Source: Methylotenera sp. (GTDB lineage: Bacteria; Pseudomonadota; Gammaproteobacteria; Burkholderiales; Methylophilaceae). From it: a stretch of DNA of 47,236 bases. This document shows positions 36,727 through 46,718 of the stretch, in pieces (positions within the stretch are counted from its first letter, which is position 1; every line of letters begins with the position of its first letter). The position numbers and the translations under genes are program-made. The stretch lies in NCBI RefSeq assembly GCF_029945705.1, contig NZ_JAQSDC010000009.1, positions 1-47,236 on the forward strand. Reading direction: 5' to 3'. The notes under the pieces are model-generated. The model saw nothing but the letters and a program-made list of their open reading frames with translations, was not told where the DNA came from and ran no database searches.

Positions 36727-37173
36727 ATGTGTGCCATTCTTGATATACTCTCTTCCGTTGACTTCTGGAAATTTGCACTTCCACTTCTGGGTGCTGTAGT
36801 AGCATGGTTCGCCAACGAATGGCGAAAGCGAATCGCCGATCAGTATCAAAGGAAGGAAGCTAACTACAAGGAGCTTTTGCATGCTTTGCGAGGCTTCTAT
36901 GTTGGTGCAAGCAATGCCGACGAATTAAAGAGTGATTTTCTAAATCAGTTAAACATTGCGTGGCTCTACTGCCCAGATGATGTAATCAAAAATGGTTACG
37001 CCTTTTTAGATACTGTGCACACACATAGGGTATCTCTTGACGCCGAAAAAGAACGTGCCTTGGGAGTATTTGTAGCAGCTATTCGCTGCGACCTTCTCTC
37101 TCGTAAATTGGTGCGAAAAACAAAGCTATCTCCAACCGACTTTAGACATATTGGCGTAAATAAGTCCGCATAG
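36727..37173 (+). CDS. Hypothetical membrane-anchored protein
   Basis: 148-aa protein I do not recognise. One hydrophobic helix near residues 12-30 (FWKFALPLLGAVVAWFA) is followed by basic residues and a soluble, mostly helical region (about 35-140) with conserved-looking WLYCPDDVIKNGYAFLDTV. It resembles small accessory proteins with a single N-terminal anchor. The start ATG at 36727 has TGAGG about 10 bases upstream. It stands alone between the CobW gene and a small lipoprotein gene. Confidence 0.65.
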   Translation: MCAILDILSSVDFWKFALPLLGAVVAWFANEWRKRIADQYQRKEANYKELLHALRGFYVGASNADELKSDFLNQLNIAWLYCPDDVIKNGYAFLDTVHTHRVSLDAEKERALGVFVAAIRCDLLSRKLVRKTKLSPTDFRHIGVNKSA

Positions 37174-37271
37174 GATGTAGCTGATAGTGCGCCAATAAGC
37201 GAAGCGCGCATGCCCCAAGTTAGTAGTTCCTCAGCGCAATGTGATTGGCTGTTGATACTTACCAAAGCTAA

Positions 37272-37505
37272 TTAAATATCTTTATTAATACAGTGCGCTT
37301 TTGTCGCATCATTGTAGATTTTGCTAATCTCAACATTGCTTACCGAAGCTGAATGTAAGTCATTTTTAAAATGGCTACATTGCTTATTATCGAGGATTTC
37401 TTCTGAGACTAGTGCTGATTTCTCGCTTGCAATCATGGCTTGTGTTTGATGAGAACACGCGGTAAAAAATAGCAATAAAGATAAGGCGGTCATTAATTTA
37501 GGCAT
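37272..37505 (-). CDS. Small putative lipoprotein
   Basis: 77-aa protein with a signal peptide and a lipobox-like LFFTACSH (Cys at residue 17), so it is probably lipid-anchored. The mature part is short, polar and contains two more cysteines (NKQCSHF and KAHCINKD) that could form a disulfide. No family is recognised. It ends 60 bp before the start codon side of the deacetylase gene's 3' end and may be independent. Confidence 0.55.
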   Translation of the reverse strand: MPKLMTALSLLLFFTACSHQTQAMIASEKSALVSEEILDNKQCSHFKNDLHSASVSNVEISKIYNDATKAHCINKDI

Positions 37506-37565
37506 AGTGTTTATTATAGTCCAAGGCTGCTTAATTGACCTATTCGTTAAGTAATTTAAGCATTA

Positions 37566-38489
37566 TTAAAGGTCACTCAAACATTTTACATGCGTCATCA
37601 CGCATCGCCCTAATGCGTGCAAAGCATAGCCACCTTCAAGTGCCGAGACTATGCGGTTATTCGCGTGGCGTTTGGCAACTGCTTTTAGCTCCTCTGTTAT
37701 CCATAAGTAATCTTTCTCATGTAAACGTAGGTCGCTCATCTCGTCTTCCCAATGCGCATCGAAACCCGCTGAAATAAAAATCATCTGCGGCTGAAAACGC
37801 TCTAGCGCGGGTAACCAATGCTCTGTGACGGCTTCACGAAACTGTTCACCTGTGCTACCTGCTGCGAGTGGTACGTTGATAATATGCTCGTTGCCGCTAT
37901 CGGCTCCACTATGTGGGTAATATGGGTGTTGAAAAGTCGAACATATCATTACGCGGGGATCATCGTGAAAAATATCTTCTGTACCGTCGCCGTGATGCAC
38001 ATCAAAATCGGCAATGGCGATACGTTCTAAACCATGGTATTCAAGCGCATAAGCAGCTGCGACCGCCACATTGTTGAAAATACAGAATCCAGATGCACTA
38101 CCACGTTTGGCGTGGTGACCTGGTGGGCGAATATTGCAAAATGCATTATTGACTTTGCCTGTCATGACTAAATCAACACCTTCAACCACCGCGCCAGTGG
38201 CGTACAAAGCAGCATCCAAGGTATATGGATTCATCATGGTGTCGCCATCAAGGTCTACTAGGCCAGAATCTGGTGACTGACTAAACACCCAATCGATATA
38301 TTCTTGAGTATGCGCCAAAGCCAATATCGCTTTGCTGACTTTTGGAGCTTCATAGTGGTCAAGGTAATCAAACAAGCCTGATGCAATGAGCTGATCTTGA
38401 ATCGCATGAATGCGCGCAGGACATTCAGGATGGTCTGGCCCCATGTCATGTTTAAGAAAGTCTGGATGTGAGATGTAAGCCGTGGTCAT
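37566..38489 (-). CDS. Histone deacetylase family protein (AcuC/HDAC-like)
   Basis: Zinc amidohydrolase of 307 aa that removes acetyl groups from protein lysines or acetylpolyamines. N-terminal HPDFLKHDMGPDHPECPARI, catalytic His pair in RPPGHHAKRG (about 140), zinc ligands in IADFDVHHGDGTEDIF (about 178-193), and the later Asp in FISAGFDAHWED are all kept. It begins 12 bp after the stop of the acyl-CoA synthetase/acetyltransferase gene on the same strand; together they look like a reversible acylation pair comparable to Bacillus acuA-acuC. Confidence 0.94.
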   Translation of the reverse strand: MTTAYISHPDFLKHDMGPDHPECPARIHAIQDQLIASGLFDYLDHYEAPKVSKAILALAHTQEYIDWVFSQSPDSGLVDLDGDTMMNPYTLDAALYATGAVVEGVDLVMTGKVNNAFCNIRPPGHHAKRGSASGFCIFNNVAVAAAYALEYHGLERIAIADFDVHHGDGTEDIFHDDPRVMICSTFQHPYYPHSGADSGNEHIINVPLAAGSTGEQFREAVTEHWLPALERFQPQMIFISAGFDAHWEDEMSDLRLHEKDYLWITEELKAVAKRHANNRIVSALEGGYALHALGRCVMTHVKCLSDL

Positions 38490-38501
38490 GATTTATTAAT
38501 A

Positions 38502-41180
38502 CTATAAATCGATAGTCACATTTTTAATGCTGCTATCGTCAGGATTAACCGTGGCAGTAAAACCCAAACGTTTCATGAGTTTTAACATGCTGGCATTATT
38601 TTTTAGCACTTCACCTTCAATACGTTTTAGGCCTTTAGTACGTGCAATATCCATGAGTGCCGTCATCAATTTATGACCTAAGCCTGTGCCGCGCATACTA
38701 TCCGCGACAACTAAAGCAAATTCACAGCTTTCACCATCTGGGTTAATAGCATAGCGCGTCACGCCTAGCTCAATTTCTTTGTCATTTTCATTTCTAACCG
38801 CTATTAATGCCATCTCGCGGCTGTAATCGATTTGAGTAAATCTTACTAACAATGTCTCGCTGAGCTGCTCTACACTTTTCATAAAACGGAAGTAGCGCGC
38901 CTCTTCAGATAGGTTTTTTACAAAATCTTGCACCAGCCACACATCTTCTGGGCGTATTGGTCGAATCACCACATCGGTGCCATCGGCAAGTTGCCAGTGA
39001 GTGACTAAGTGCGTTGGATAAGGATATATCGCCATGTGCGCATAGCGGTCGGCACTTGGCGGGCGCACTTCCACCATAATTCGAGCATCAGCAGCCAGCA
39101 CGCCATTTTCATCTAATATCAATGGGTTGATGTCCATTTCCATTAACATTGGCAGTTCGCACACCATTTCAGAAACCCGCAACATCACGCTTTCAAGCGC
39201 TTGCATATTCACTGGCGGCATATTTCTGAATGTGCCTAGCATTTTTGCTACATGCGTATTGTTAATCAGATCTTTTACCAAGAAGTTATTCAATGGCGGC
39301 AGCGCTACAGAGCGATCAGCCATAATCTCAACTGTGGTACCACCCGCGCCAAAGGTGATAATTGGGCCAAATACCGGGTCGTTAGTCACGCCTACCATCA
39401 GCTCACGACCATTTGGTTTGATTATCATAGGCTGAATAGAAATGCCGTTAATATGTGCATTGGGGCGTTTGCTTTTAACATTTTCAATAATGGAATGATA
39501 GGCAGAGCGGATTTCTTGTGCATTTGCTAAATTAAGTACCACGCCACCTACATCAGATTTATGCGTAATATCTGGCGAGTTGATTTTCATCGCAACAGGA
39601 AAGCCAAGTTGCTGGGCGATTAACAATGCTTCATTGGGCGAGCGTGCCACCATGGTGTGCGCCACGGGAATATGAAATGCTGATAGCAAGGCTTTAGACT
39701 CCATTTCGCCTAAAATCTTACGCTTTTCTTGCAATGCGCCTTCAATAATCATGCGCGCACTTTCAACATCTGGTGCTAAATGGTGGGAGATTGGCCCGGG
39801 CATCTGCATTAAAAGCTTTTGGTTTTTATGGTACGCAGAAAGAAAAGAAAATACATCTACTGCAGACTCAGGGTTGCGGAAGCTGGGCATCTTGGTGCGA
39901 TTAAACGCAGCTCGTGACTCACTTACCTGCGCTTCGCCCATCCATGACGTTAGCAAAGGTTTTTTATATTGATGGCTCAATGCAATCATGGCATTCGCTA
40001 CTTCTAGCGGTTTAGTCATGGCTTGCGGTGTCAAAATGGTGAGTACGCCATCCACATTTGGATCTTCCAAACAGGCTTTAACCGCAGATTCATATCTATC
40101 TACTTGTGCATCACCAATAATATCAATCGGATTACCGTGCGACCATGTGTTCGGCAGCGCTTGATTAAGCGTATTAAGTGTAGCCTCTGACAATACGGCG
40201 ATTTCTAAGCCTAAATCAATCGCATAGTCGGTTGCCATGACGCCAGGGCCACCGCCATTGGTGACAATCGCCAAGCGGCTGCCAGTCGGGTCAAACCCAC
40301 ATGAAAGCGCCTTAGCAGCGGCGAATAGCTGTGTGATGGTTTGCACGCGCACAACTCCCGCGCGCCTCACAGCCGCATCAAACGCATCATCAGACCCAAC
40401 GATGGCAGCAGTATGTGAAATAGCCGCTTTAGAAGCCGCAGGATGGCGCCCTACTTTGACCAAAATGACTGGTTTAATACGCGCAGCAGCGCGAATTGAA
40501 CTCATAAACCCGCGTGCATCATGGATACCTTCGATATACAACAAAATGCTACGCGTTTTTGTATCGGAGATTAAATAATCAAGGATTTCGCCAAAATCTA
40601 CATCGACCGAAGCGCCCATAGACACCACGTTAGAAAATCCAACATCATTCGCATTTGCCCAATCTAAAATGGCAGTGCACAAAGCACCAGACTGAGAAAT
40701 AAAGGCAATATTGCCTGAAATGGCGTTACCCTTATTAAAGGTCGCATTCAAGCCAATATCTGGACACATGACACCGAGGCAATTAGGGCCAATCAGGCGA
40801 ATGCCATAATGACGGGCTTTCTCTAGCACTGACGCTTCCAGTTGTTTTCCTGCCGCACCCGCTTCGCCAAACCCTGCGCTAATAATAATGGCGACTTTTA
40901 CCTTATTAAGACCACAAGCCTCGATAATATCTGGCACAGACTCAGCTGGTGTGGCAATTACGACCAACTCTACAGGCTCGGCAATTTCAGTAATTGATGC
41001 ATAAGCCTTCTGACCTTGCACATTGCTATGTTTGGGATTGATGGCATAGAGCTTACCTTGGTAACCACTTTGCAACATGTTTTGAAATACTACCTGCCCA
41101 ACGGAATCGACACGGTCACTCGCCCCAAACACGGCTACAGATTTAGGTGAAAACAAAGGCTTGAGGTGATGCTGACTCAT
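38502..41180 (-). CDS. Pat-like bifunctional acyl-CoA synthetase (NDP-forming)/GNAT acetyltransferase
   Basis: 892-aa protein. A CoA-binding Rossmann domain (about 8-105), succinyl-CoA ligase-like domains (about 150-465), an ATP-grasp domain (about 490-700; FPVAMKINSPDITHKSDVGG) and a C-terminal GNAT domain (about 735-892; SMRGTGLGHKLMTALMDIA) occur in order. This is the architecture of protein lysine acetyltransferase Pat/YfiQ. The phosphorylatable His region SHTAAIVGSDDAFD is retained, whereas some Pat proteins lost it, so real ADP-forming ligase activity is possible. It is first in an operon with the deacetylase gene. Confidence 0.92.
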   Translation of the reverse strand: MSQHHLKPLFSPKSVAVFGASDRVDSVGQVVFQNMLQSGYQGKLYAINPKHSNVQGQKAYASITEIAEPVELVVIATPAESVPDIIEACGLNKVKVAIIISAGFGEAGAAGKQLEASVLEKARHYGIRLIGPNCLGVMCPDIGLNATFNKGNAISGNIAFISQSGALCTAILDWANANDVGFSNVVSMGASVDVDFGEILDYLISDTKTRSILLYIEGIHDARGFMSSIRAAARIKPVILVKVGRHPAASKAAISHTAAIVGSDDAFDAAVRRAGVVRVQTITQLFAAAKALSCGFDPTGSRLAIVTNGGGPGVMATDYAIDLGLEIAVLSEATLNTLNQALPNTWSHGNPIDIIGDAQVDRYESAVKACLEDPNVDGVLTILTPQAMTKPLEVANAMIALSHQYKKPLLTSWMGEAQVSESRAAFNRTKMPSFRNPESAVDVFSFLSAYHKNQKLLMQMPGPISHHLAPDVESARMIIEGALQEKRKILGEMESKALLSAFHIPVAHTMVARSPNEALLIAQQLGFPVAMKINSPDITHKSDVGGVVLNLANAQEIRSAYHSIIENVKSKRPNAHINGISIQPMIIKPNGRELMVGVTNDPVFGPIITFGAGGTTVEIMADRSVALPPLNNFLVKDLINNTHVAKMLGTFRNMPPVNMQALESVMLRVSEMVCELPMLMEMDINPLILDENGVLAADARIMVEVRPPSADRYAHMAIYPYPTHLVTHWQLADGTDVVIRPIRPEDVWLVQDFVKNLSEEARYFRFMKSVEQLSETLLVRFTQIDYSREMALIAVRNENDKEIELGVTRYAINPDGESCEFALVVADSMRGTGLGHKLMTALMDIARTKGLKRIEGEVLKNNASMLKLMKRLGFTATVNPDDSSIKNVTIDL

Positions 41181-41321
41181 GGTTTTACATTACCGTTAAT
41201 AGCGGAATTGTTATGTTAGCGCATTGCCAGCACTTTTATATGATATAGCTCAATCAATACTAGATTTAAGATTTGTAGCACGCATTTTAAGAAAATTACT
41301 TTAATCAAAATTTAAACTCTA

Positions 41322-41392
41322 GTCATCCTCGCGAAAGCGGGGATCCATCTGCTCGTGTTATTAAAGTGGATTCCCGCTTTCGCGGGAATGAC
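41322..41392. repeat. Inverted repeat of the GTCATTCCCGCGAAAGCGGG type
   Basis: The left arm (41322-41347) and right arm (41367-41392) are 26 bp each, inverted, with three differences; the spacer is 19 bp. GCGAAAGC/GCTTTCGC forms the core of each arm. A second pair, ATCTGC at 41346 and GCAGAT at 41398, extends the symmetry. This is a widespread REP-like family unlike the one at 31361. It lies in the 265-bp gap between the Pat-like and TonB-like genes, which otherwise shows nothing clear. Confidence 0.85.
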
Positions 41393-41445
41393 GGTAAGCA
41401 GATGGTGCTATCTTGAATTTCTATAAAATAAATCCGTCAAAAACT

Positions 41446-42363
41446 CTAATAAGGCGTGTTCTTATAGTTTGTTCCAAAAAACTCCATCATCATAAATTCT
41501 TCTAGTTCCGCACTATCTTGTGGTCGTGCTGACTTCACCACCTCACGGCCTAAGCGTTGAGATTCCCAGTTAAAGTCACCATCATAATGTCGGCGTATCA
41601 AAGTGATCATTTTCTTAATCATCACCAATCTAACGTCTTGCCCAGTACTTGCTTCAACCTCAAATGACTCGCGTTTTGCGCTGCTGTAATCATTAGTCCA
41701 ACCCTTGAATGCAAAGGCCGCATGCCGTCCACTTAAACTGGTAATTTCAAAAATACCATTGGTGCCGACTTTTAAGTTACTTTTAATTCTGTCGTCTCTG
41801 ACTTTTTCTTGGCTAGGACCCACTTCACGCGCTACGGCATCTGCATTCTGTTTTGCAGCATCTGCCTCCATAGCATTACGCTTGGCTTGTTGTTGCTTAA
41901 CGTAAGAGGCCATATCAGTTGGCGCTTCATCTGGTTTTGTTTCTTTAGGCGTTAACGGTTCTGGCGTAGGTTGCTTTGTCGAAAGCACATCAGGTACTGA
42001 GAAAGTAGATGGCTTAGTACTTTTACTAGGTTTTCGTGTGATGACTTTTGGTGGCGACTTAGTGACTTTAGGTTCGGGCTTAACTGGAGTCGGCTCTGGT
42101 ATTACTGGGGTTTCAACTTTTGGCGGAGTGGGTGGTGCCAAGCTAACTTCCAACGCCTTTGGTTGCGGTGATGCAGGACTATTAAAGTCAATTTTCGGTA
42201 AGAAAACAACTAAAAGCAGGCCATGCACTAACAGCGAAAAGATAATCGCAATCAGCGTATTACGACTAATATTGATGCGAATAAACTTATCGCCACGCGG
42301 CTTAAGCAAAAACTCGTCAAATTGGTCGACTGATGTTATTAGCGGAGTCAGGTTATTTTCCAT
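41446..42363 (-). CDS. TonB-like membrane-anchored proline-rich protein
   Basis: About 305 aa. A single helix near residues 40-58 (FSLLVHGLLLVVFLP) is followed by a proline/lysine periplasmic spacer (about 65-130, repeated PEPTPVKPEPK-like runs), then a glutamine-rich helix and a C-terminal domain with GRHAAFAFKGWTNDY and LIRRHYDGDFNWESQR. The layout matches TonB, but the usual TonB C-terminal signature is not seen and no exbB or exbD is adjacent. The ATG at 42363 is preferred; a GTG at 42384 lies 3 bases after the hrpA stop. It follows hrpA on the same strand. Confidence 0.75.
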   Translation of the reverse strand: MENNLTPLITSVDQFDEFLLKPRGDKFIRINISRNTLIAIIFSLLVHGLLLVVFLPKIDFNSPASPQPKALEVSLAPPTPPKVETPVIPEPTPVKPEPKVTKSPPKVITRKPSKSTKPSTFSVPDVLSTKQPTPEPLTPKETKPDEAPTDMASYVKQQQAKRNAMEADAAKQNADAVAREVGPSQEKVRDDRIKSNLKVGTNGIFEITSLSGRHAAFAFKGWTNDYSSAKRESFEVEASTGQDVRLVMIKKMITLIRRHYDGDFNWESQRLGREVVKSARPQDSAELEEFMMMEFFGTNYKNTPY

Positions 42364-42386
42364 GGGTAGTGACTGGCAACTCACTA

Positions 42387-45300
42387 TTAAGTGATGTCAG
42401 CCCATGTTTTTTCTAAACGTTTAAGCGACACTGGAAATGGCGTTTTAAGTTCTTGCGCGAATAATGAGACTCGTAGCTCTTCAATCAACCAGCGGAACTC
42501 CTGTAAATCTTGCGAAACATCTAAATGCGCTTGATTCAATGCGTTAACTTTATTTTGCCATTTTTCCCATAACACACCCACGCTACCTGCATTTTTACCA
42601 TCACGGTCAGGGTTCGCAGGGTGCTTTTCAATACGCAATCTTAAAGCTTTTAAATAGCGCGGCACATGCTGCAAATGCTCCCACGGCGTTTGGCTAAAAC
42701 AACCTTTATAAACCAGCTGCCCCACTTGCTGATCTAAATCGCGCTTTAGGCGATTGGCTGTCGTCGCCATTTGACTTTGCTTGGTAGTGAGCAGCTGATA
42801 TTCAGTGGCAATCGCTTGAGCTTGTCTTGCAATGGCTTCACTCACGGCTGGCAAGCGGGTTCTAGCACGTTGTTTCAACTTCATAAACTCGGCATTGGTG
42901 CGAGGCAAATCATCTTCACCAATAAAGGCGCGATCGGCAATCGCCGTAATCATATCTTCACGTAAATCTTCTGGCGACATTATGTTTCTAAGCGTTAAAG
43001 CGTATTGATTAAAATTTGGCAGACTTTTTTCCAGCTGCTTCATTTGTTCTTTTAACTCAAAACGAATCAATCGGCAAATACCTTTACGTAGATTTACAGC
43101 CGCCTCGCGCTCTGTGTCAAAAAGCTTCACTGAAACGCTGTCAATATCATCTTCAAGCGCTGGATAACCAATCACTTTTAAGCCATCGCGCTCAAAACTC
43201 AAGGTTTGCGGTAAATCACCAAAATCCCATTGTTTTAGGCCAGTTTTCTCAATATCTGGCGAGGTGTTTCTAAAGGTAAGTTGCGCGGCAGAACCTAATT
43301 GTTTTTTAAGCGCATTCCAATCGCGGCCCATGGCAAGCTCGCGGCCTGCATCATCGATGACGCTAAAGTTCATCAGTAAGTGCGCTGGCGTTTCTTCTGT
43401 CCAATCATCTACCGAAATTTTTAGTGTCGTCACGCGCTGAATATGGGCTGCCAGCACTTGCTTAATTGCACTTTTTTCAATGTCGCCTTGGCCTACTTTA
43501 TTTTGGTCTAAAAATACCGTCACAAACTCAGGCACTGGTACGCACACGCGGCGGAAAGTTTTAGGCAAGGCTTTAATCAAGTAAGTCAGCTTTTCACGCA
43601 GCATGCCTGGCACTAACCATTCCGTTTGCGTCGGATTCAGTTGATTCAACAGTGCCAACGGAATAGTCGCAGTTACCCCATCCAGCACGTGACCTGGTTC
43701 AAAGCGGTATTTCAGATGTGTTTCTACGCCATCCAACTTAATCATTTCAGGAAACTGCACGGCTGTAATCGCATCGGCACCATGGCGCATCAAATCATCG
43801 CGAGTGAGATACAACAACTTTGGATTGTCTTTTTCAGCGGTTTCACGCCATTTTTCAAAAGTCGCGGCTTGGAAAATATCAGCTGGTATTTTTGCATCGT
43901 AAAAAGCAAATAACTGATGCTCATCAACTAGCACATCTTGGCGACGTGCTTTATGCTCCAACTCTTCAACTTCGGCGATTAAGCGCTCATTTGCAGTGAA
44001 AAATGCTGCTCTGGTATCAAACTCGCCACTCGCTAAAGCTTCGCGAATAAATATTTCGCGCGCTTCTTTTGGATTAATTGGCCCGTAATGCACACGGCGC
44101 TTAGGAATAATAGTTAAGCCATACAGAGAAACACGCTCCCATGCATTGACCATGCCCATTTTTCTATCCCAGCGCGGGTCAGAATACTGGCTCTCGGTCA
44201 AACCTCTTGCCAGCGGCTCAATCCAATCAGGCTCTATCTTTGCGACACAGCGCGCGTAAAGTTTTGAGGTATCTACCAACTCAGCGGCAATCACCCATTT
44301 TGGGCGCGTTTTCTTTAGGCAAGAACCTGGCGCCACATAAAAGCGAATACTGCGTGCGCCTGAATAAGCGTCATTGTCGCCATCTTTAAAACCAATATTG
44401 CCGAGCAAACCTGCTAATAAGGCTTTATGAATTTGCTCAAAGTTAGCTTCTTTCTCATTAAGCTTAAATTCCATCTCATCGGTAATTTGCTTGATTTGGC
44501 TATGTAATTCACGCCATTCTTTTAAGCGTAAAAATGATAAGAAATTGCTATGGCACTGGTTTAGCAAATCTTTGTTCGATTTTTTTGTTTTCAGCGCGCT
44601 ATCAAAAAAGTCCCAAAGCTTGAGGTAGCTCATAAAATCAGAGCCTTCACCTGCAAATTTCGCATGTGCATTATCTGCCGCTTCGCGCTTATCCATTGGT
44701 CGTTCGCGTGGGTCTTGTATGCTCAGCACACTAGCGATAATCAATATCTCGTTGAGACAGCCTTCACGCTTAGCCGCTAAAATCATCCGGCCGACGCGTG
44801 GATCTAAAGGCAATCGCGCAAGTTGCAAGCCGATTTCGGTAATCTGGCGCTTACTATCTACCGCACCTAATTCTTGTAATAACAGATAGCCGTCGCTGAC
44901 CAATCGAGATGATGGCGCTTCGATGAATGGAAACTCCGTTACGTCGCCAAGCTTTAATGCCGCCATGCGTAAAATCACACTCGCTAATGAGCTACGCAGA
45001 ATTTCAGGCTCGGTAAATTCTGGACGACCATTGAAGTCTTGCTCTGAATACAATCGCACACAAATACCACTTGAAACCCGCCCACAACGGCCTGCACGCT
45101 GCTTTGCAGCGGCTTGACTAATTTTCTCAATCTGCAATTGCTCAACTTTTGCGCGCGTGCTGTAGCGGTTCATCCGCGCCAATCCTGCATCAATCACGTA
45201 CTTAATGCCTGGCACAGTGAGCGAAGTTTCAGCGACGTTAGTCGCCAACACAATACGGCGCGAACTGTGGCTTTTAAATATCTTTTGCTGATCCTCAATG

Positions 45301-46448
45301 CTCAAACGTGCAAACAAAGGCAACACTTCAATATGCTTTAACTTCGCCGAACGTCCTTGATATTTACGTAAATGGTCAGCAACATCGCGTATTTCACGCT
45401 CACCTGGCAGAAACACCAAAATATCACCATCCCCTTGGCGCAATAAGTCATCCGCCGCATCTAGAATTGCTTCTTCGATGGCTTCTTCTTCGTCATCCTC
45501 TTCCAGCCAACGTGCCTCTGTTTTAGCTTTTCTAGCAATGCCAAAGATCGTTTCTTCTTCTAAATCAAACTGAGCATTTTCTGCTTCAGCGACTTCTCTG
45601 GCGCGAAAGCCCGCTTTACCTAAAGGACGATAGCGAATCTCTACAGGATAAGTGCGACCTGACACCTCAATAATAGGGGCGCCAACAAAATGGTTCGAAA
45701 AACGTTCAGCATCAATAGTTGCAGAAGTTACGATAATTTTTAAATCAGGACGCTTAGGTAGTAACTGTTTGAGGTAACCCAACAAAAAGTCAATATTCAG
45801 GCTACGTTCATGTGCCTCATCGATAATGATGGTGTCATAAGCATTCAGAAATTTATCGCCCTGCGTTTCTGCCAACAAAATACCATCTGTCATCAGCTTG
45901 ATATAACTAGATTCTGACAGCTTATCGTTAAAGCGCACCTTATAACCAACCACTTCACCCAACGGGCTTTGCAGCTCTTGCGCGATACGCGATGCCACTG
46001 AGCGCGCCGCAATTCGACGTGGCTGCGTATGCCCAATTAAACCAGCAACACCTCGACCAAGCTCAAGGCAAATTTTAGGGATTTGTGTCGTTTTACCAGA
46101 ACCCGTTTCACCACAGATAATCACCACTTGGTTGTTTGAGATAGCCGCCGCAATTTCATCTTTTTTGCCGCTCACTGGCAATTCAAGTGGATATTCTGGC
46201 TTAGGTAAACCTGCTAATCTAGCCGCGAACTTCTGCTGAGAACTACGCACCTTTTGCGCCACCTCACCCAACAACCGTTGAGCTCTCGCAACAGATTTTT
46301 CATCCTTTAACTTTTGCAATTCCGCTGCATCACGCATTTTCCGCCGTAAGATATGGCGGTCAGCAAGCATACAAGTTTGCAAAGCAGTAGCTAAACTGGT
46401 TGAATTTGACGCACTAGGAATTGGATTTGCAGGTTTATTCACATTCAT
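42387..46448 (-). CDS. hrpA: ATP-dependent RNA helicase HrpA (DEAH box)
   Basis: Large DEAH-box helicase, about 1353 aa from the ATG at 46448. N-terminal helicase core: Walker A GETGSGKTTQIP, DEAH in IIIDEAHERS, SAT, then the second RecA domain with ETSLTVPGIKYVIDAG and QRAGRCGRVSSG, followed by winged-helix/ratchet and OB-like regions and the long C-terminal DUF3418 region of bacterial HrpA. HrpA resolves stalled ribosomes and processes fimbrial mRNA in E. coli. The open frame reaches 46517, but the extra residues are atypical. The 270-bp gap upstream to the exported-protease gene shows no further feature. Confidence 0.96.
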   Translation of the reverse strand: MNVNKPANPIPSASNSTSLATALQTCMLADRHILRRKMRDAAELQKLKDEKSVARAQRLLGEVAQKVRSSQQKFAARLAGLPKPEYPLELPVSGKKDEIAAAISNNQVVIICGETGSGKTTQIPKICLELGRGVAGLIGHTQPRRIAARSVASRIAQELQSPLGEVVGYKVRFNDKLSESSYIKLMTDGILLAETQGDKFLNAYDTIIIDEAHERSLNIDFLLGYLKQLLPKRPDLKIIVTSATIDAERFSNHFVGAPIIEVSGRTYPVEIRYRPLGKAGFRAREVAEAENAQFDLEEETIFGIARKAKTEARWLEEDDEEEAIEEAILDAADDLLRQGDGDILVFLPGEREIRDVADHLRKYQGRSAKLKHIEVLPLFARLSIEDQQKIFKSHSSRRIVLATNVAETSLTVPGIKYVIDAGLARMNRYSTRAKVEQLQIEKISQAAAKQRAGRCGRVSSGICVRLYSEQDFNGRPEFTEPEILRSSLASVILRMAALKLGDVTEFPFIEAPSSRLVSDGYLLLQELGAVDSKRQITEIGLQLARLPLDPRVGRMILAAKREGCLNEILIIASVLSIQDPRERPMDKREAADNAHAKFAGEGSDFMSYLKLWDFFDSALKTKKSNKDLLNQCHSNFLSFLRLKEWRELHSQIKQITDEMEFKLNEKEANFEQIHKALLAGLLGNIGFKDGDNDAYSGARSIRFYVAPGSCLKKTRPKWVIAAELVDTSKLYARCVAKIEPDWIEPLARGLTESQYSDPRWDRKMGMVNAWERVSLYGLTIIPKRRVHYGPINPKEAREIFIREALASGEFDTRAAFFTANERLIAEVEELEHKARRQDVLVDEHQLFAFYDAKIPADIFQAATFEKWRETAEKDNPKLLYLTRDDLMRHGADAITAVQFPEMIKLDGVETHLKYRFEPGHVLDGVTATIPLALLNQLNPTQTEWLVPGMLREKLTYLIKALPKTFRRVCVPVPEFVTVFLDQNKVGQGDIEKSAIKQVLAAHIQRVTTLKISVDDWTEETPAHLLMNFSVIDDAGRELAMGRDWNALKKQLGSAAQLTFRNTSPDIEKTGLKQWDFGDLPQTLSFERDGLKVIGYPALEDDIDSVSVKLFDTEREAAVNLRKGICRLIRFELKEQMKQLEKSLPNFNQYALTLRNIMSPEDLREDMITAIADRAFIGEDDLPRTNAEFMKLKQRARTRLPAVSEAIARQAQAIATEYQLLTTKQSQMATTANRLKRDLDQQVGQLVYKGCFSQTPWEHLQHVPRYLKALRLRIEKHPANPDRDGKNAGSVGVLWEKWQNKVNALNQAHLDVSQDLQEFRWLIEELRVSLFAQELKTPFPVSLKRLEKTWADIT

Positions 46449-46718
46449 AGGTCGGCATTTTAACATGAGACCACACCTCACAGCCTTAACATCCCCTGCT
46501 TTTACGCCGAGCAGCAAAGCTTGATGGACCTTTATGCAAGCGGCTTTTTGAGCTTGTTTCTCCTGCCCCGAAATAATTACGAGTAGCTAGGAGTCTTAAC
46601 GAATAAGAGTACCTTCGTATTGCATACAGACTACACTGACTTATTATTTATATATACCTACTGTAAGCTATACTTAAATAACCAATTTCAAATAAACTAA
46701 AATAAACAAGAGGAACCA

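Noticed and set aside
46449-46517. N-terminal extension of HrpA
   Set aside because: The residues are atypical and the later ATG at 46448 gives a normal start.
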